Assembly (NCBI RefSeq): GCF_030269685.1
Contig: NZ_BSTT01000001.1
Coordinates: 62,001-126,000, forward strand
Direction: 5' to 3'
DNA length: 64,000 nt
From: Actinomycetospora sp. NBRC 106378
GTDB taxonomy: Bacteria; Actinomycetota; Actinomycetes; Mycobacteriales; Pseudonocardiaceae
Positions 53,535-61,860 of the stretch are shown in pieces (the stretch's first letter is position 1; each line of letters opens with the position of its first letter). Under the pieces are notes generated by a model, which saw nothing but the letters and a program-made list of their open reading frames with translations, searched no databases and was not told the origin of the DNA. A program made the translations under genes and the position numbers.

Positions 53535-54656
53535 CTAGGCCTGAGCGGCGAGCGGGCGCTCGGCCAGCTCGGCCTCCTTCTCGCGGATGATCGGCAGGAC
53601 CTTCTGGCCGAACTGCTCGATCTCCTCCTTGACGTGGAGGAAGCAGAGCAGGTTCAGGTCGACGCCGAGCTTCTTGTACTCGATGACCCGGTCGGCGACC
53701 TGCTCCGGCGTCCCGATGAGCTGCGACTTGAAGCCGTCGTTGTACTGGACGAGGTCCTCGAAGGACGAGTCCGCCCACATGCCCTGGCCGTCGGACGCCG
53801 ACTTCCCGGCCTGCTGCACGGCGTCGCGGAAGCCCTCGACCTGCTCGACGTTGGCCTTCGCGATGATCTCGCGCAGGGTGTCCCGGGCCTCCTTCTCGGT
53901 GTCCCGGACGATCATGAACCCGTTGAGACCGAACTTGACGGTGCGGTCGTGGGCGGCCGCCTCGGCGTTGATCACGTCGAGCTGGGCGGTGACGCCGTCG
54001 AAGTCCTTGCCGTTGGAGAAGTACCAGTCGGACACCCGACCGGCCATCTTCTGGGCGGCCGTGGAGTTCCCGCCCTGGAAGATCTCGGGGTGCGGGCGCT
54101 CGGGGGTGTTGAGCGGCTTCGGCTTCAGCGAGTAGTCGTGGAAGCGGTAGAAGTCGCCGCGGAACTCGAAGTTGTCCTGCTCCCAGATGCCCTTGAGGCA
54201 GCTGATGAACTCCTCGGTGCGCCGGTAGCGCTCGTCGTGCTCGAGCCACGGCTCGCCGAAGGCGGTGAACTCGCCCTTGAACCAGCCGGAGACGACGTTG
54301 GTGGCGAAGCGGCCGTTCGTCAGGTGGTCGGCGGTGGCGCCGAAGTTGGCGAACACGCCGGGGTGCCACATGCCGGGGTGCACCGCGGCCATGACCTTGA
54401 GCCGCTCGGTGGCCATCATGATCGCCAGCGACAGCGAGGTGGACTCGTGCTGGTACTCGGCGGAGTAGCTCGCCATGTACCGGACCTGGGAGAGCGCGTA
54501 CTCGAAGCCGTTGTTCTCGGCGGCGATCGCGGTCTCGCGGTTGTAGTCCCAGTTCCAGTCGGTGCGCTGCTCGATGGTGCTGGTGACCAGGCCCCCGGAG
54601 ACGTTGGGGACCCAGTAGGCGAACTTCAGGGGTGTCGTGGGCGTGCCGACGGACAC
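53535..54656 (-). CDS. sfnG: FMNH2-dependent dimethylsulfone monooxygenase
   Basis: 373 residues, bacterial luciferase-like TIM barrel. The start LKFAYWVPNVSGGLVTSTIE, then YALSQVRY, YQHESTS, NVVSGWFKGEF and FEDLVQYNDGF, match SfnG enzymes closely. These oxidise dimethylsulfone to methanesulfinate using reduced FMN during sulfur scavenging. GTG 54656 has GAGGAGG about 5 bases upstream. No flavin reductase or ssu genes are in the window. The nearby molybdoenzyme is convergent, so a joint sulfur role is only a suggestion. Confidence 0.9.
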   Translation of the reverse strand: MSVGTPTTPLKFAYWVPNVSGGLVTSTIEQRTDWNWDYNRETAIAAENNGFEYALSQVRYMASYSAEYQHESTSLSLAIMMATERLKVMAAVHPGMWHPGVFANFGATADHLTNGRFATNVVSGWFKGEFTAFGEPWLEHDERYRRTEEFISCLKGIWEQDNFEFRGDFYRFHDYSLKPKPLNTPERPHPEIFQGGNSTAAQKMAGRVSDWYFSNGKDFDGVTAQLDVINAEAAAHDRTVKFGLNGFMIVRDTEKEARDTLREIIAKANVEQVEGFRDAVQQAGKSASDGQGMWADSSFEDLVQYNDGFKSQLIGTPEQVADRVIEYKKLGVDLNLLCFLHVKEEIEQFGQKVLPIIREKEAELAERPLAAQA

Positions 54657-54862
54657 GGGTGTCCTCCTCGAGGCGTACGGGGATGCCCGGGACAGCGGGC
54701 GAGGGAAGGGCGCGGACCGGATCAGGCGCGACACGCCTGGGTCGCACGGAGGCCGAAGTCGACGTGGCGACGCCGCGTCAGTGGCACTCCCGCGTTACCC
54801 ATCGGACACAACGGTTCCGGCCGGTCGTCCCGCTGTCAACCGTTGACCGACCGGCTCACACC

Positions 54863-56299
54863 TCAGCTGCCGAGCGCCGCCCGGATCGGCCCGACCGCGA
54901 AGTACGCGACGAAGGCGACGGCCACGACCCACATCAGCGGGTGCAGGGTGCGCGCCCGGCCGGTGGACGCGTGGAGCACCACCCAGCTGATGAAGCCGAC
55001 GCCGATGCCGTTCGCGATGGAGTAGGTGAACGGCATGACGACGATCGTCAGGAAGACCGGGAGCGCGACCCGGAACTCGCCCCACTCGATGTCGCGGACC
55101 CCGCCCATCATCAGCGCGCCCACGACGACGAGGGCCGGCGCGGCCGCCTCGACCGGCACCACCTCGTAGAGCGGGGTGAAGAACATGGCGGCGAGGAAGA
55201 GCAGGCCGGTCACCACGTTGGCCAGGCCGGTCCGGGCGCCGCTGGCGATGCCGGAGGCCGACTCGACGAAGACGGTGTTCGAGCTCGACGACGCCGCGCC
55301 GCCGGCCACGGCGCCGGCGCCCTCGACGACCAGGGCGCGCCCGATGTTCGGCAGCTGCCCCTTCTCGTCGAGCAGGTCGGCCTGGCGCCCGAGACCGGTC
55401 ATCGTGCCCATCGCGTCGAAGAAGTTGGCGAGCACCAGCGTGAACACGAGCAGGGTGACCGCGAGGATCGGGAGACGGGTGAACGCGCCGAGGGAGACGT
55501 CGCCGACGAGCGAGAGGTCCGGCAGGCCCACCACCGAGGACGGCAGGCCCGGGTAGCCGAGGTTCCAGCCCTTCGGGTTCGTGCCGTTCGAGGGGCCCAC
55601 GTGGACGATCGCCTCGACGACGATCGCGAGCACCGTCGTCGCGACGACCCCGATGAGGATCCCGGCCTTCGTCCCCCGGGCGACCAGGACCGCCGTCAGG
55701 AGCAGCCCGACGCAGAACACGGCGGTCGGCCAGCTCGCGATGGAGCCCTCGATCCCGAGCCCGACCGGGACGGTGGTGTTGGCGGCGTCGGGGACGCGGC
55801 GCACGAAGCCGGCGTCGACCAGGCCGATGAGCGCGATGAACGCCCCGATGCCGGCCGCGATCGCGATCTTGAGGGCGTCCGGGATCGCCGCGAACACTGC
55901 CGTCCGGAAGCCGGTGAGCCCGAGGATCACGATGATGACGCCCTCGATGACGACGAGGCCCATCGCCTCGGGCCACGTCATCTGCGGGGCGATCGTCACC
56001 GCGACCAGCGTGTTGATGCCGAGCCCCGTGGCGAGCGCGAACGGGAAGTTCGCGACGAGGCCGAAGAGGATCGTCATGACACCCGCGACGAGGGCGGTGA
56101 CCGCCGCGACCTGCGGCACCGACAGGGTCGCGCCCAGCACGTCGCGCTTCGCGCTGGGCGCCGACGGGTCGAGACTCCCGAGGATCAGGGGGTTGAGGAC
56201 CACGATGTAGGCCATCGTCACGAAGGTGACGAGACCCCCTCGGACCTCCGCCCCGACGGACGATCGCCGTTCACGCAAATGGAACATCCGCTCCAGCAC
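54863..56299 (-). CDS. NCS2-family purine permease (AzgA-like, guanine/hypoxanthine)
   Basis: 478 residues, about twelve to fourteen membrane helices. AzgA-type signatures are MAYIVVLNPLIL (about 28), ATGLGINTLVAV (about 90), NFFDAMGTMTGLGRQADLLD (about 313-332) and SSSNTVFVESASGIASGART (about 356-375). It imports guanine, hypoxanthine or adenine with protons. GTG 56299 is chosen because TAGGGT (complement of 56306-56311) lies 7 bases before it; a GTG three codons upstream would fall inside that hexamer. It is divergent from the DUF2530 gene. Confidence 0.9.
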   Translation of the reverse strand: MLERMFHLRERRSSVGAEVRGGLVTFVTMAYIVVLNPLILGSLDPSAPSAKRDVLGATLSVPQVAAVTALVAGVMTILFGLVANFPFALATGLGINTLVAVTIAPQMTWPEAMGLVVIEGVIIVILGLTGFRTAVFAAIPDALKIAIAAGIGAFIALIGLVDAGFVRRVPDAANTTVPVGLGIEGSIASWPTAVFCVGLLLTAVLVARGTKAGILIGVVATTVLAIVVEAIVHVGPSNGTNPKGWNLGYPGLPSSVVGLPDLSLVGDVSLGAFTRLPILAVTLLVFTLVLANFFDAMGTMTGLGRQADLLDEKGQLPNIGRALVVEGAGAVAGGAASSSSNTVFVESASGIASGARTGLANVVTGLLFLAAMFFTPLYEVVPVEAAAPALVVVGALMMGGVRDIEWGEFRVALPVFLTIVVMPFTYSIANGIGVGFISWVVLHASTGRARTLHPLMWVVAVAFVAYFAVGPIRAALGS

Positions 56300-56305
56300 G
56301 GGCGG

Positions 56306-56338
56306 CACCCTAGCGTCGAAGCCCGTCGGCCGTAGGGT
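56306..56338. promoter_or_regulatory. Divergent leaderless promoters with back-to-back -10 elements
   Basis: TAGGGT occurs on the minus strand (complement of 56306-56311) for the purine permease and on the plus strand (56333-56338) for DUF2530. Each lies 6-7 bases from a GTG start. The -35 region of each promoter overlaps the other, so they may compete for polymerase. Confidence 0.55.
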
Positions 56339-56344
56339 GCGTGT

Positions 56345-56587
56345 GTGGCCGAACCAGACTGGCAGCCGCCGCCACTCCCCCGACGTCTCACCGACCCGGT
56401 CCGGCCGGTGCTCGTGGGCGTCGCCGTCTGGGTGGTCGTGCTGATCGTGCTGGCCCTGGCCGGTGGCCCCGGGCCCTGGCTCTGGGCCGCCGTCGTCGGG
56501 ATCGGGCTCGGCGGGATCGGGCTCGGCGTGTTGACCCTGCAGCGGCGCGCGAACGCCCGGGGGTCGAAGGGTGCGCAGAAGCTGTAG
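56345..56587 (+). CDS. DUF2530-like small membrane protein
   Basis: 80 residues: a Pro-rich start (MAEPDWQPPPLPRRLTDPVR) and two hydrophobic helices (about 21-41 and 45-65). This is the pattern of actinobacterial DUF2530 proteins, function unknown, often located by purine permeases. GTG 56345 lies 6 bases after TAGGGT, leaderless. It converges on the DUF1501 gene. Confidence 0.75.
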   Translation: MAEPDWQPPPLPRRLTDPVRPVLVGVAVWVVVLIVLALAGGPGPWLWAAVVGIGLGGIGLGVLTLQRRANARGSKGAQKL

Positions 56588-56623
56588 CTCGTCCGCCCGG
56601 GAGCACCACCGTCACGAGCCGGG

Positions 56624-57907
56624 TCAGGTGTTCGCCAGGACCCCCGGCAGCGGCGTCCGGCCCGGGCCCAGCACACGGCCCGGGTCCTCCCCCAGCACAC
56701 CCCCGAGCACCGTCGCGTAGACGTCACGGAAGTCGGTCGAGGCCCGCAGGTCCCCGGCGTCGAGGTCGGTCAGGCTCGGCTGCTCGCCGTACAGGCCCCC
56801 GACGACGGGCGCACCGAGCAGGAACACCGGGTTCGCGGTGCCGTGGTCGGTGCCCTGGCTGGCGTTCGCGAGCACGCGGCGCCCGAACTCCGAGTAGACC
56901 ATCGTCACGACCTGCCGCCCCACGTCGGTGGTGCCGAGCCGTGCCACGAACGGCGTGAGCGCCGCGTCGAGCTCGGCGAGCAGTCGCTGCTGGGTGCCGC
57001 GCTCGTCGGCGTGGGTGTCGAAACCGCCCAGGGACACCGAGTACACCCGGGTGGGCACCCGCGCCTCGACCAGCGCGGCCACCGTCGCGAGCTGGTCGGC
57101 GAGCTGCGAGTGCTTCCCACCTCCCGCCGGGTTGCCCGCGGCGGCCCCGGCGTCGTTCCCGGACGCCCCGGCGCTGCGCGACCGGGAGGCCGCCAGCGTC
57201 GGGCCGAGCACCTGCTCGACCTGCGCGAGGTCCCGGCCCGACCGGGCCACCCGGGCGCGCAGGACGTCGTCGCCCGGGTCCACGCCGGCGAGGGCCCGGA
57301 AGGCCACCCCCGTCGGCCCGGTCGGCAGCGACAGCCCGGCCGCGGGCAACGTCGAGGCCGCGGTCGACGCGCCGGTGAGCAGCGGTGGCAGCACGGAGTC
57401 CATCGAGACCGCCCGGAGCGGATCCTCGCCGGTGCCGTCGAGCCAGCGACCCAGCCATCCCGCCCCGGTCGGCGACCCGGGCGACGCGGTCTGCCAGATG
57501 GCCATGGAGCGGAAGTGGCTGTGGTCGGGCTCGGGGTAGCCGACGCCGCGCACGATCGCGACGTGCCCGTCGTCGAACAGGCCCTTCGTCCCGGCCAGAC
57601 CCGGGTTCAGCCCGAGTCCCTGCCCGACGTCGAGGACCTCGGACGGCTGGTAGGCGAGCTCGTGGCGGTCGGCCTGGTAGGTGTCGTCCGACGCCGGCAC
57701 GACGGTGTTGAGCCCGTCGTTGCCGCCGTAGAGGGTGACGACGACCAGGACCCCCTGCCCGGGCTGCAGCGGGGTGTGGGTCGCGCCGTCGAGCAGCGCC
57801 GACCAGGGCACCTGCGTCGCGCCGGCGGTGAGGCCCACCGCGGCGGCCGCGACCCCGGACCACGTCAGGAAGCGACGTCGCGTGACGTCGGGGAGACGGT
57901 TGCTCAT
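56624..57907 (-). CDS. Tat-exported DUF1501 protein
   Basis: 427 residues. The N-terminus VTRRRFLTWSGVAAAAVGLT is a twin-arginine signal. The body has VVVTLYGGNDGLNTVVPASD (about 53-72), YSVSLGGFDTHADERG (about 305) and GTDHGTANPVF (about 365), the sulfatase-like metal-site pattern of DUF1501. Function unknown. It overlaps the upstream DUF1800 gene by ATGA. The two families are regularly paired and both are thought to act outside the cytoplasm. Confidence 0.9.
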   Translation of the reverse strand: MSNRLPDVTRRRFLTWSGVAAAAVGLTAGATQVPWSALLDGATHTPLQPGQGVLVVVTLYGGNDGLNTVVPASDDTYQADRHELAYQPSEVLDVGQGLGLNPGLAGTKGLFDDGHVAIVRGVGYPEPDHSHFRSMAIWQTASPGSPTGAGWLGRWLDGTGEDPLRAVSMDSVLPPLLTGASTAASTLPAAGLSLPTGPTGVAFRALAGVDPGDDVLRARVARSGRDLAQVEQVLGPTLAASRSRSAGASGNDAGAAAGNPAGGGKHSQLADQLATVAALVEARVPTRVYSVSLGGFDTHADERGTQQRLLAELDAALTPFVARLGTTDVGRQVVTMVYSEFGRRVLANASQGTDHGTANPVFLLGAPVVGGLYGEQPSLTDLDAGDLRASTDFRDVYATVLGGVLGEDPGRVLGPGRTPLPGVLANT

Positions 57908-59229
57908 GCGCTGATCACGTACTCCGGGGTGAGGGCGGCGACGGCGAGGACGGTCCGTGGGTCGCCGCCCGCGACGTCGCGCAGGGCGTCGGTGCTGCGC
58001 GGACCGAAGGCGTCGACGCCGAGGGTCTGGCGGGCCCAGTCGAGCTGGGCGTTCGCGCCGGTGGGACCGGGCGGGACCGTGGCGCGGGCGACGACCGCCT
58101 GGGCGAGCGCCATGCGGTCGAGCTGCGCGGACGGCGTGAGCCAGGCCGTGCCGGCCGGCCAGCCGCCCACGCTGGGCGGCCGGAACGGGACCTGACCGAG
58201 CGCCTCGAGGTGCTGGTGCACGGGATCGCCCTGCCCACGGCGACGGCCGCGGGGCGGCGTGGTCACCGCGCTCGGCTGCGCCCCGACCGCGCGCATGAGC
58301 CCGACCGCCCACTCGACGGGCTGCTTGACCAGCGTGGTCCCGGCGTCGTGGAAGGGCGCCGACGTGGCGATCGCCCGCAGCAGCGCGCGCAGGTCACGGC
58401 CCGGCCCGTACGCATCCGTCAACGTGCCCAGTACCTGGGGCGGGGGCGGGGTCGTCGAGACCAGGCGCGACCACATCCGTCCCGCGACGAAGGCGGCCGA
58501 TTCGGGCCGGGCGACGACGAGGTCCACGAACGACGGTGCGTCGAACGCGGCGGTCCGGCCGAGGATGGTCTTCGGCCCCGTGTCCTGACGGCGCGGGACG
58601 AGCCGGGCGGTGCCGGCGTCGGTGTCCACGGTCCAGCCGGTCAGGGCGCGGGCCGCTTCGCGGACGTCGGGCTCGGTGTAGTGGCCGACCCCGAGCGCGA
58701 AGAGCTCCATGAACTCGCGCGCCAGGTTCTCGTTCGGGGCCCCGACCCGGTTGGTGCGCCCGTCGAGCCAGACCAGCATGGCGGGGTCGACCACCATCGC
58801 CTGCGCGAGCGTCCGGAAGTCGCCGGTGCCCAGGCGCCGCAGGGTCTCGTTCTGGGTGAGCAGGAACGCGGGCTGGTTCACCTTCTGGGCGCTCGTGGCG
58901 AAGTGGCCGTGCCAGAACCAGGTGAGCCGCTCGGGCAGCGGCGACGTGGTGGCCCACATGCGGTCGAGCCACCAGCGGGTCAGCGCGTCCTGCCCCTGGC
59001 CGCGCTGCTGCTGCGCCGCGGCGCGCTCCGGGGAGCCCGGCGTGCCGCGGTCCGTGATCGGGGCGAGGGTCGGAGCCGGCGGCCCGGGGTCGACCGGGGC
59101 GGCCAGCAGACGGTCGAGCGTGGCGGCGAACCCCTGCCCGACGGCGGCGGCGAGCTCGCCCGGGCGGGGACCGAGACCCAGGCGGTCCAGGAGCCGGCGC
59201 GTGGCGACGGCATCGGCGAGGACGGTCAC
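57904..59229 (-). CDS. DUF1800 family protein
   Basis: 441 residues, helical. Diagnostic segments are LTWFWHGHFATSAQKV (about 99-114), NENLAREFMELFALGVGHYT (about 165-184) and the alpha-helical end with PPSVGGWPAGTAWL (about 353). Function unknown; it may be a partner or chaperone of the DUF1501 protein. No clear signal peptide is visible, so it may travel with its Tat-exported partner or stay inside. GTG 59229 has GGAAGGG 8 bases upstream. Confidence 0.9.
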   Translation of the reverse strand: MTVLADAVATRRLLDRLGLGPRPGELAAAVGQGFAATLDRLLAAPVDPGPPAPTLAPITDRGTPGSPERAAAQQQRGQGQDALTRWWLDRMWATTSPLPERLTWFWHGHFATSAQKVNQPAFLLTQNETLRRLGTGDFRTLAQAMVVDPAMLVWLDGRTNRVGAPNENLAREFMELFALGVGHYTEPDVREAARALTGWTVDTDAGTARLVPRRQDTGPKTILGRTAAFDAPSFVDLVVARPESAAFVAGRMWSRLVSTTPPPPQVLGTLTDAYGPGRDLRALLRAIATSAPFHDAGTTLVKQPVEWAVGLMRAVGAQPSAVTTPPRGRRRGQGDPVHQHLEALGQVPFRPPSVGGWPAGTAWLTPSAQLDRMALAQAVVARATVPPGPTGANAQLDWARQTLGVDAFGPRSTDALRDVAGGDPRTVLAVAALTPEYVISA

Positions 59230-59253
59230 GGCGGCAACCCTTCCCCCGGCGGG

Positions 59254-59283
59254 GCCGGCGCCCCCAGGAACGGGGACGCCGGC
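59254..59283. terminator. Hairpin terminator between the secreted DUF5666-like gene and DUF1800
   Basis: GCCGGCGCCCCC (59254-59265) pairs with GGGGACGCCGGC (59272-59283) at 11 of 12 positions around a 6-base loop. It lies 12 bases after the upstream gene, so the DUF1800/DUF1501 pair probably has its own promoter. Confidence 0.6.
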
Positions 59284-59294
59284 TCAGCCGGTCT

Positions 59295-59747
59295 TCAGGA
59301 ACCGGGGGTGGGAGCGGGCGCCGGCGTCGCGGCCGGGGCGGGCCCGCGGTCCCGCACGCGGAGGACCTGGAGCCCGGTGGGCTCCTTCGCGGCCGCGACG
59401 AACACCCGGTCACCGGTCTGCACCTGCGCCGGGGTGGCCGCCTGCTTGTCCCGGCGCACCTTCGCCGTCGGTGCCACCGTGTACGTCGCCGTGAAGCCGT
59501 CCTTGCTGCGCACGGTGATCGACGTCCCGTTCGTCGCGGTCACCGTGCCCCGCTGGTAGTCGATCGTGCGGTGCGCCTTCCCGCGGCCGGTGAACTCCCC
59601 GTGCTCGCCCGGATGCTTCCCGTGGTGGCCTGCGGCCGCGACGGCGGCCGGAGTCTCGCTGGGGCTCGCGAGGGCCACCCCGGCGCCGACGCCGCCCAGG
59701 GCGAGGGCGGTCACGCCGATGACGACGGGCCTGGTCAGACGGTGCAT
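59295..59747 (-). CDS. Secreted DUF5666-like protein
   Basis: 150 residues. A Sec signal peptide (MHRLTRPVVIGVTALALGGV, cleavage near ALAS, residue 28) is followed by a His-rich stretch (GHHGKHPGEH, about 40) and an OB-like repeat with RGTVTATNGTSITVRSKDG and VQTGDRVFVAA typical of DUF5666. The tail is Pro/Ala-rich. Function unknown; the His cluster could bind metal. ATG 59747 has GGAGG 5 bases upstream. It follows a two-component system on the same strand and may be under its control. Confidence 0.75.
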   Translation of the reverse strand: MHRLTRPVVIGVTALALGGVGAGVALASPSETPAAVAAAGHHGKHPGEHGEFTGRGKAHRTIDYQRGTVTATNGTSITVRSKDGFTATYTVAPTAKVRRDKQAATPAQVQTGDRVFVAAAKEPTGLQVLRVRDRGPAPAATPAPAPTPGS

Positions 59748-59825
59748 GGGAACCTCCGGGTCCTCGGTGCCCGGCGGTGTGCCGGACACCGACGACGGTC
59801 GGCCGACCGGCTGAGCGACGGCTGA

Positions 59826-59853
59826 GAAGCCCGGGACCCGGCCGGGCGGCTTC
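59826..59853. terminator. Hairpin after the sensor kinase gene
   Basis: GAAGCCCGGG (from 59826) pairs with CCGGGCGGCTTC (to 59853) with one bulge. It lies 10 bases after the kinase stop on the minus strand. Confidence 0.5.
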
Positions 59854-59862
59854 AGGAGACGC

Positions 59863-61137
59863 TCAGGGCAGCGTGAGCACGAACAGCGCCCCGCGCCCGC
59901 CGTCCCCGGGTGCCGCGCACACGAGGTCCCCGCCGTGGGCCCGCGCCGCCTCCCGGGCGATCGCGAGGCCCAGGCCCGCGCCACCGCTCGCCCCGCCGCG
60001 GGCCTCGTCGAGGCGCACCATCCGCGCGAACACCCGCTCGCGGTCCCCCTCCGGCACCCCCGGGCCCTCGTCGCGCACTTCCACCCGGCCCGGCCGGGCC
60101 GTCACGGACACCTGCCCGCCGCCGTGCCGCCGGGCGTTCACCAGCAGGTTCGACACGGCCTGGCCGATCAGCTCGACGTCGATCTCCGCCGGCAGCGGAC
60201 CGGCGGCGTCCAGCACCACGGGATCGTCGGGGTGGCGGACCGTGTCCCGGTCGATCTCGGCCCGCACGAGGTCGACCAGGTCGACCTCCTCGCGCTCCGG
60301 GACGAGTCCGGCGTCGTAGCGGGCGAGGGTGAGCAGGTCGTCGACGATCCGGCCGGCCCGTCGGGCGTCGCGCACGAGCAGCGTCGCGAGGCGTTCGCGG
60401 GCCTCGGGCGCGAGCCCGGGGGCCGTGCCCGCCTCGGCGGTCGCGGCGATCCCGGCGAGGGGGGTCCGGAGCTCGTGGGCGGCGTCGGCGACGAAGCGGC
60501 GCGTGCTCGCCTCGGACGCCCGGGCCTGCGCCTCGGCCCCCTCGAGCGCGTCGAGCATCTCGTCGAACGCCGCGGCCGCCCGGCCCAGCTCGGTGTCCCG
60601 CCGCTCCGGGGCGAGCCGCCGACCCCGACGACCGCCCGCGATGGAGCGGGCCAGCGACGTCATGGCGTCGAGCGGGGCGAGCGCGAGCCGCGTCGTCACC
60701 AGCAGTGCCCCGGCGGCCACGACGATGGCGATCCCCCCGACGAGCAGCAGGATCCGCCGCAGCCGGCTCTCGGCCGCGCCCTCGAGCGCGGGCTCCGCGA
60801 CGAGCGTGACGGTGTCGCCGTCGGTGAGGCGGCGGGTCACGGTGCGACGGCCGTCCCCCGCGGCGGGACGCCCCGCCAGGAGCGTGCCGCCGGCGTCCCG
60901 GACGACCACCGCGACGCCGCCGCCCGCCTCCGACCGACGCACGATCTGATCCGGCGACAGTCCCTGGTCGGCGAGCTGCTGGGCCTGCAGGGCGCGGCCG
61001 TTCAGCGTCGTCTGCGCCTCGGACCGGGACTGCGCCGCGAACACCACGTCGGAGACCACCGCGACCACCACGACGACGACGGCCACCACCGCCACCGAGG
61101 TGACCGTGACCCGACGCCGCAGCGAGCCGGGTCTCAT
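59863..61137 (-). CDS. Sensor histidine kinase
   Basis: 424 residues. Membrane helices at about 12-35 and 133-155 flank an extracytoplasmic sensor of about 95 residues. HAMP follows (about 155-205), then HisKA with VADAAHELRTPLAGIAATAE (phosphorylated His about residue 222) and HATPase with NLLVNARRHGGG (N box, about 330), DEGPGVPEGD and GGAGLGLAI. The signal is unknown. The start codon overlaps the stop of the response regulator gene (ATGA), so the pair is coupled. Confidence 0.92.
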   Translation of the reverse strand: MRPGSLRRRVTVTSVAVVAVVVVVVAVVSDVVFAAQSRSEAQTTLNGRALQAQQLADQGLSPDQIVRRSEAGGGVAVVVRDAGGTLLAGRPAAGDGRRTVTRRLTDGDTVTLVAEPALEGAAESRLRRILLLVGGIAIVVAAGALLVTTRLALAPLDAMTSLARSIAGGRRGRRLAPERRDTELGRAAAAFDEMLDALEGAEAQARASEASTRRFVADAAHELRTPLAGIAATAEAGTAPGLAPEARERLATLLVRDARRAGRIVDDLLTLARYDAGLVPEREEVDLVDLVRAEIDRDTVRHPDDPVVLDAAGPLPAEIDVELIGQAVSNLLVNARRHGGGQVSVTARPGRVEVRDEGPGVPEGDRERVFARMVRLDEARGGASGGAGLGLAIAREAARAHGGDLVCAAPGDGGRGALFVLTLP

Positions 61138-61820
61138 CCCGCCCCCGCGTCGGGCGCCCCGTCGTCGCGCACCACGTAGCCCTGCCCGCGCACGGTGTGG
61201 ATCAGGCGCGGCTCCCCCAGCTTGCGCCGCAGGGCGCTGACGTGGACCTCGACGACGTTCAGGTCGTACTCCTCCCACCCCCACACCGCGGCGAGCAGTT
61301 GGGACTTCGAGCGCACGCGTCCGCGGTGGGCGACCAGGTCGTGCAGCAGACGCAGCTCGGTCGCGGTGACCGGCACCGGGACGCCGGCCCGCGTGACGAG
61401 CCCCGCGTCGGGATCGACCACGAGGTCGGCGACCGTCAACGCGTCGCCCACGCCGCCGCTGCGCCGCAGCAACGCCTCCACCCGCGCGATCAGCTCGGCG
61501 AGGGCGAACGGCTTCACGAGATAGTCGTCGGCGCCCGCCCGCAGTCCCCGGACCCGCTCGGCGACCCCGCTGCGGGCGGTCAGCAGGATCACCGCCGCGC
61601 TCGTCGCCCGGACCGCCGGCAGCAGGGCGTAGCCGTCACGGCCGGGCAGCATGACGTCGAGGACCACGACGTCGGGGACGAACGCCCCGAGGTCGGCCTC
61701 CAGACGGCCCCCGTCCGCGCGGGCGAGGACGTCGTGACCGACCCCGGTCAACGCGGCCGTCACCGACTCCAGGATGGGCTCGGAGTCCTCGACCACGAGG
61801 ACACGGGCAGGACGCTCCAC
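61134..61820 (-). CDS. OmpR/PhoB-family response regulator
   Basis: 228 residues. Receiver domain with VVEDSE (about 9), phosphorylated Asp in VVVLDVMLPGRDG (about residue 54), LLTARSG and VKPF (Lys about 105). The C-terminal winged helix (about 128-220) has TATELRLLHDLVAHRGRVRS and VEVHVSALRRKL. It works with the overlapping sensor kinase gene. GTG 61820 follows CAGACT by 6 bases. Likely targets include the downstream secreted protein gene, by proximity only. Confidence 0.93.
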   Translation of the reverse strand: MERPARVLVVEDSEPILESVTAALTGVGHDVLARADGGRLEADLGAFVPDVVVLDVMLPGRDGYALLPAVRATSAAVILLTARSGVAERVRGLRAGADDYLVKPFALAELIARVEALLRRSGGVGDALTVADLVVDPDAGLVTRAGVPVPVTATELRLLHDLVAHRGRVRSKSQLLAAVWGWEEYDLNVVEVHVSALRRKLGEPRLIHTVRGQGYVVRDDGAPDAGAG

Positions 61821-61860
61821 GTCCCGAGTCTGCCGCGAGGAGCTGTGGGCGCGCTGTGGA

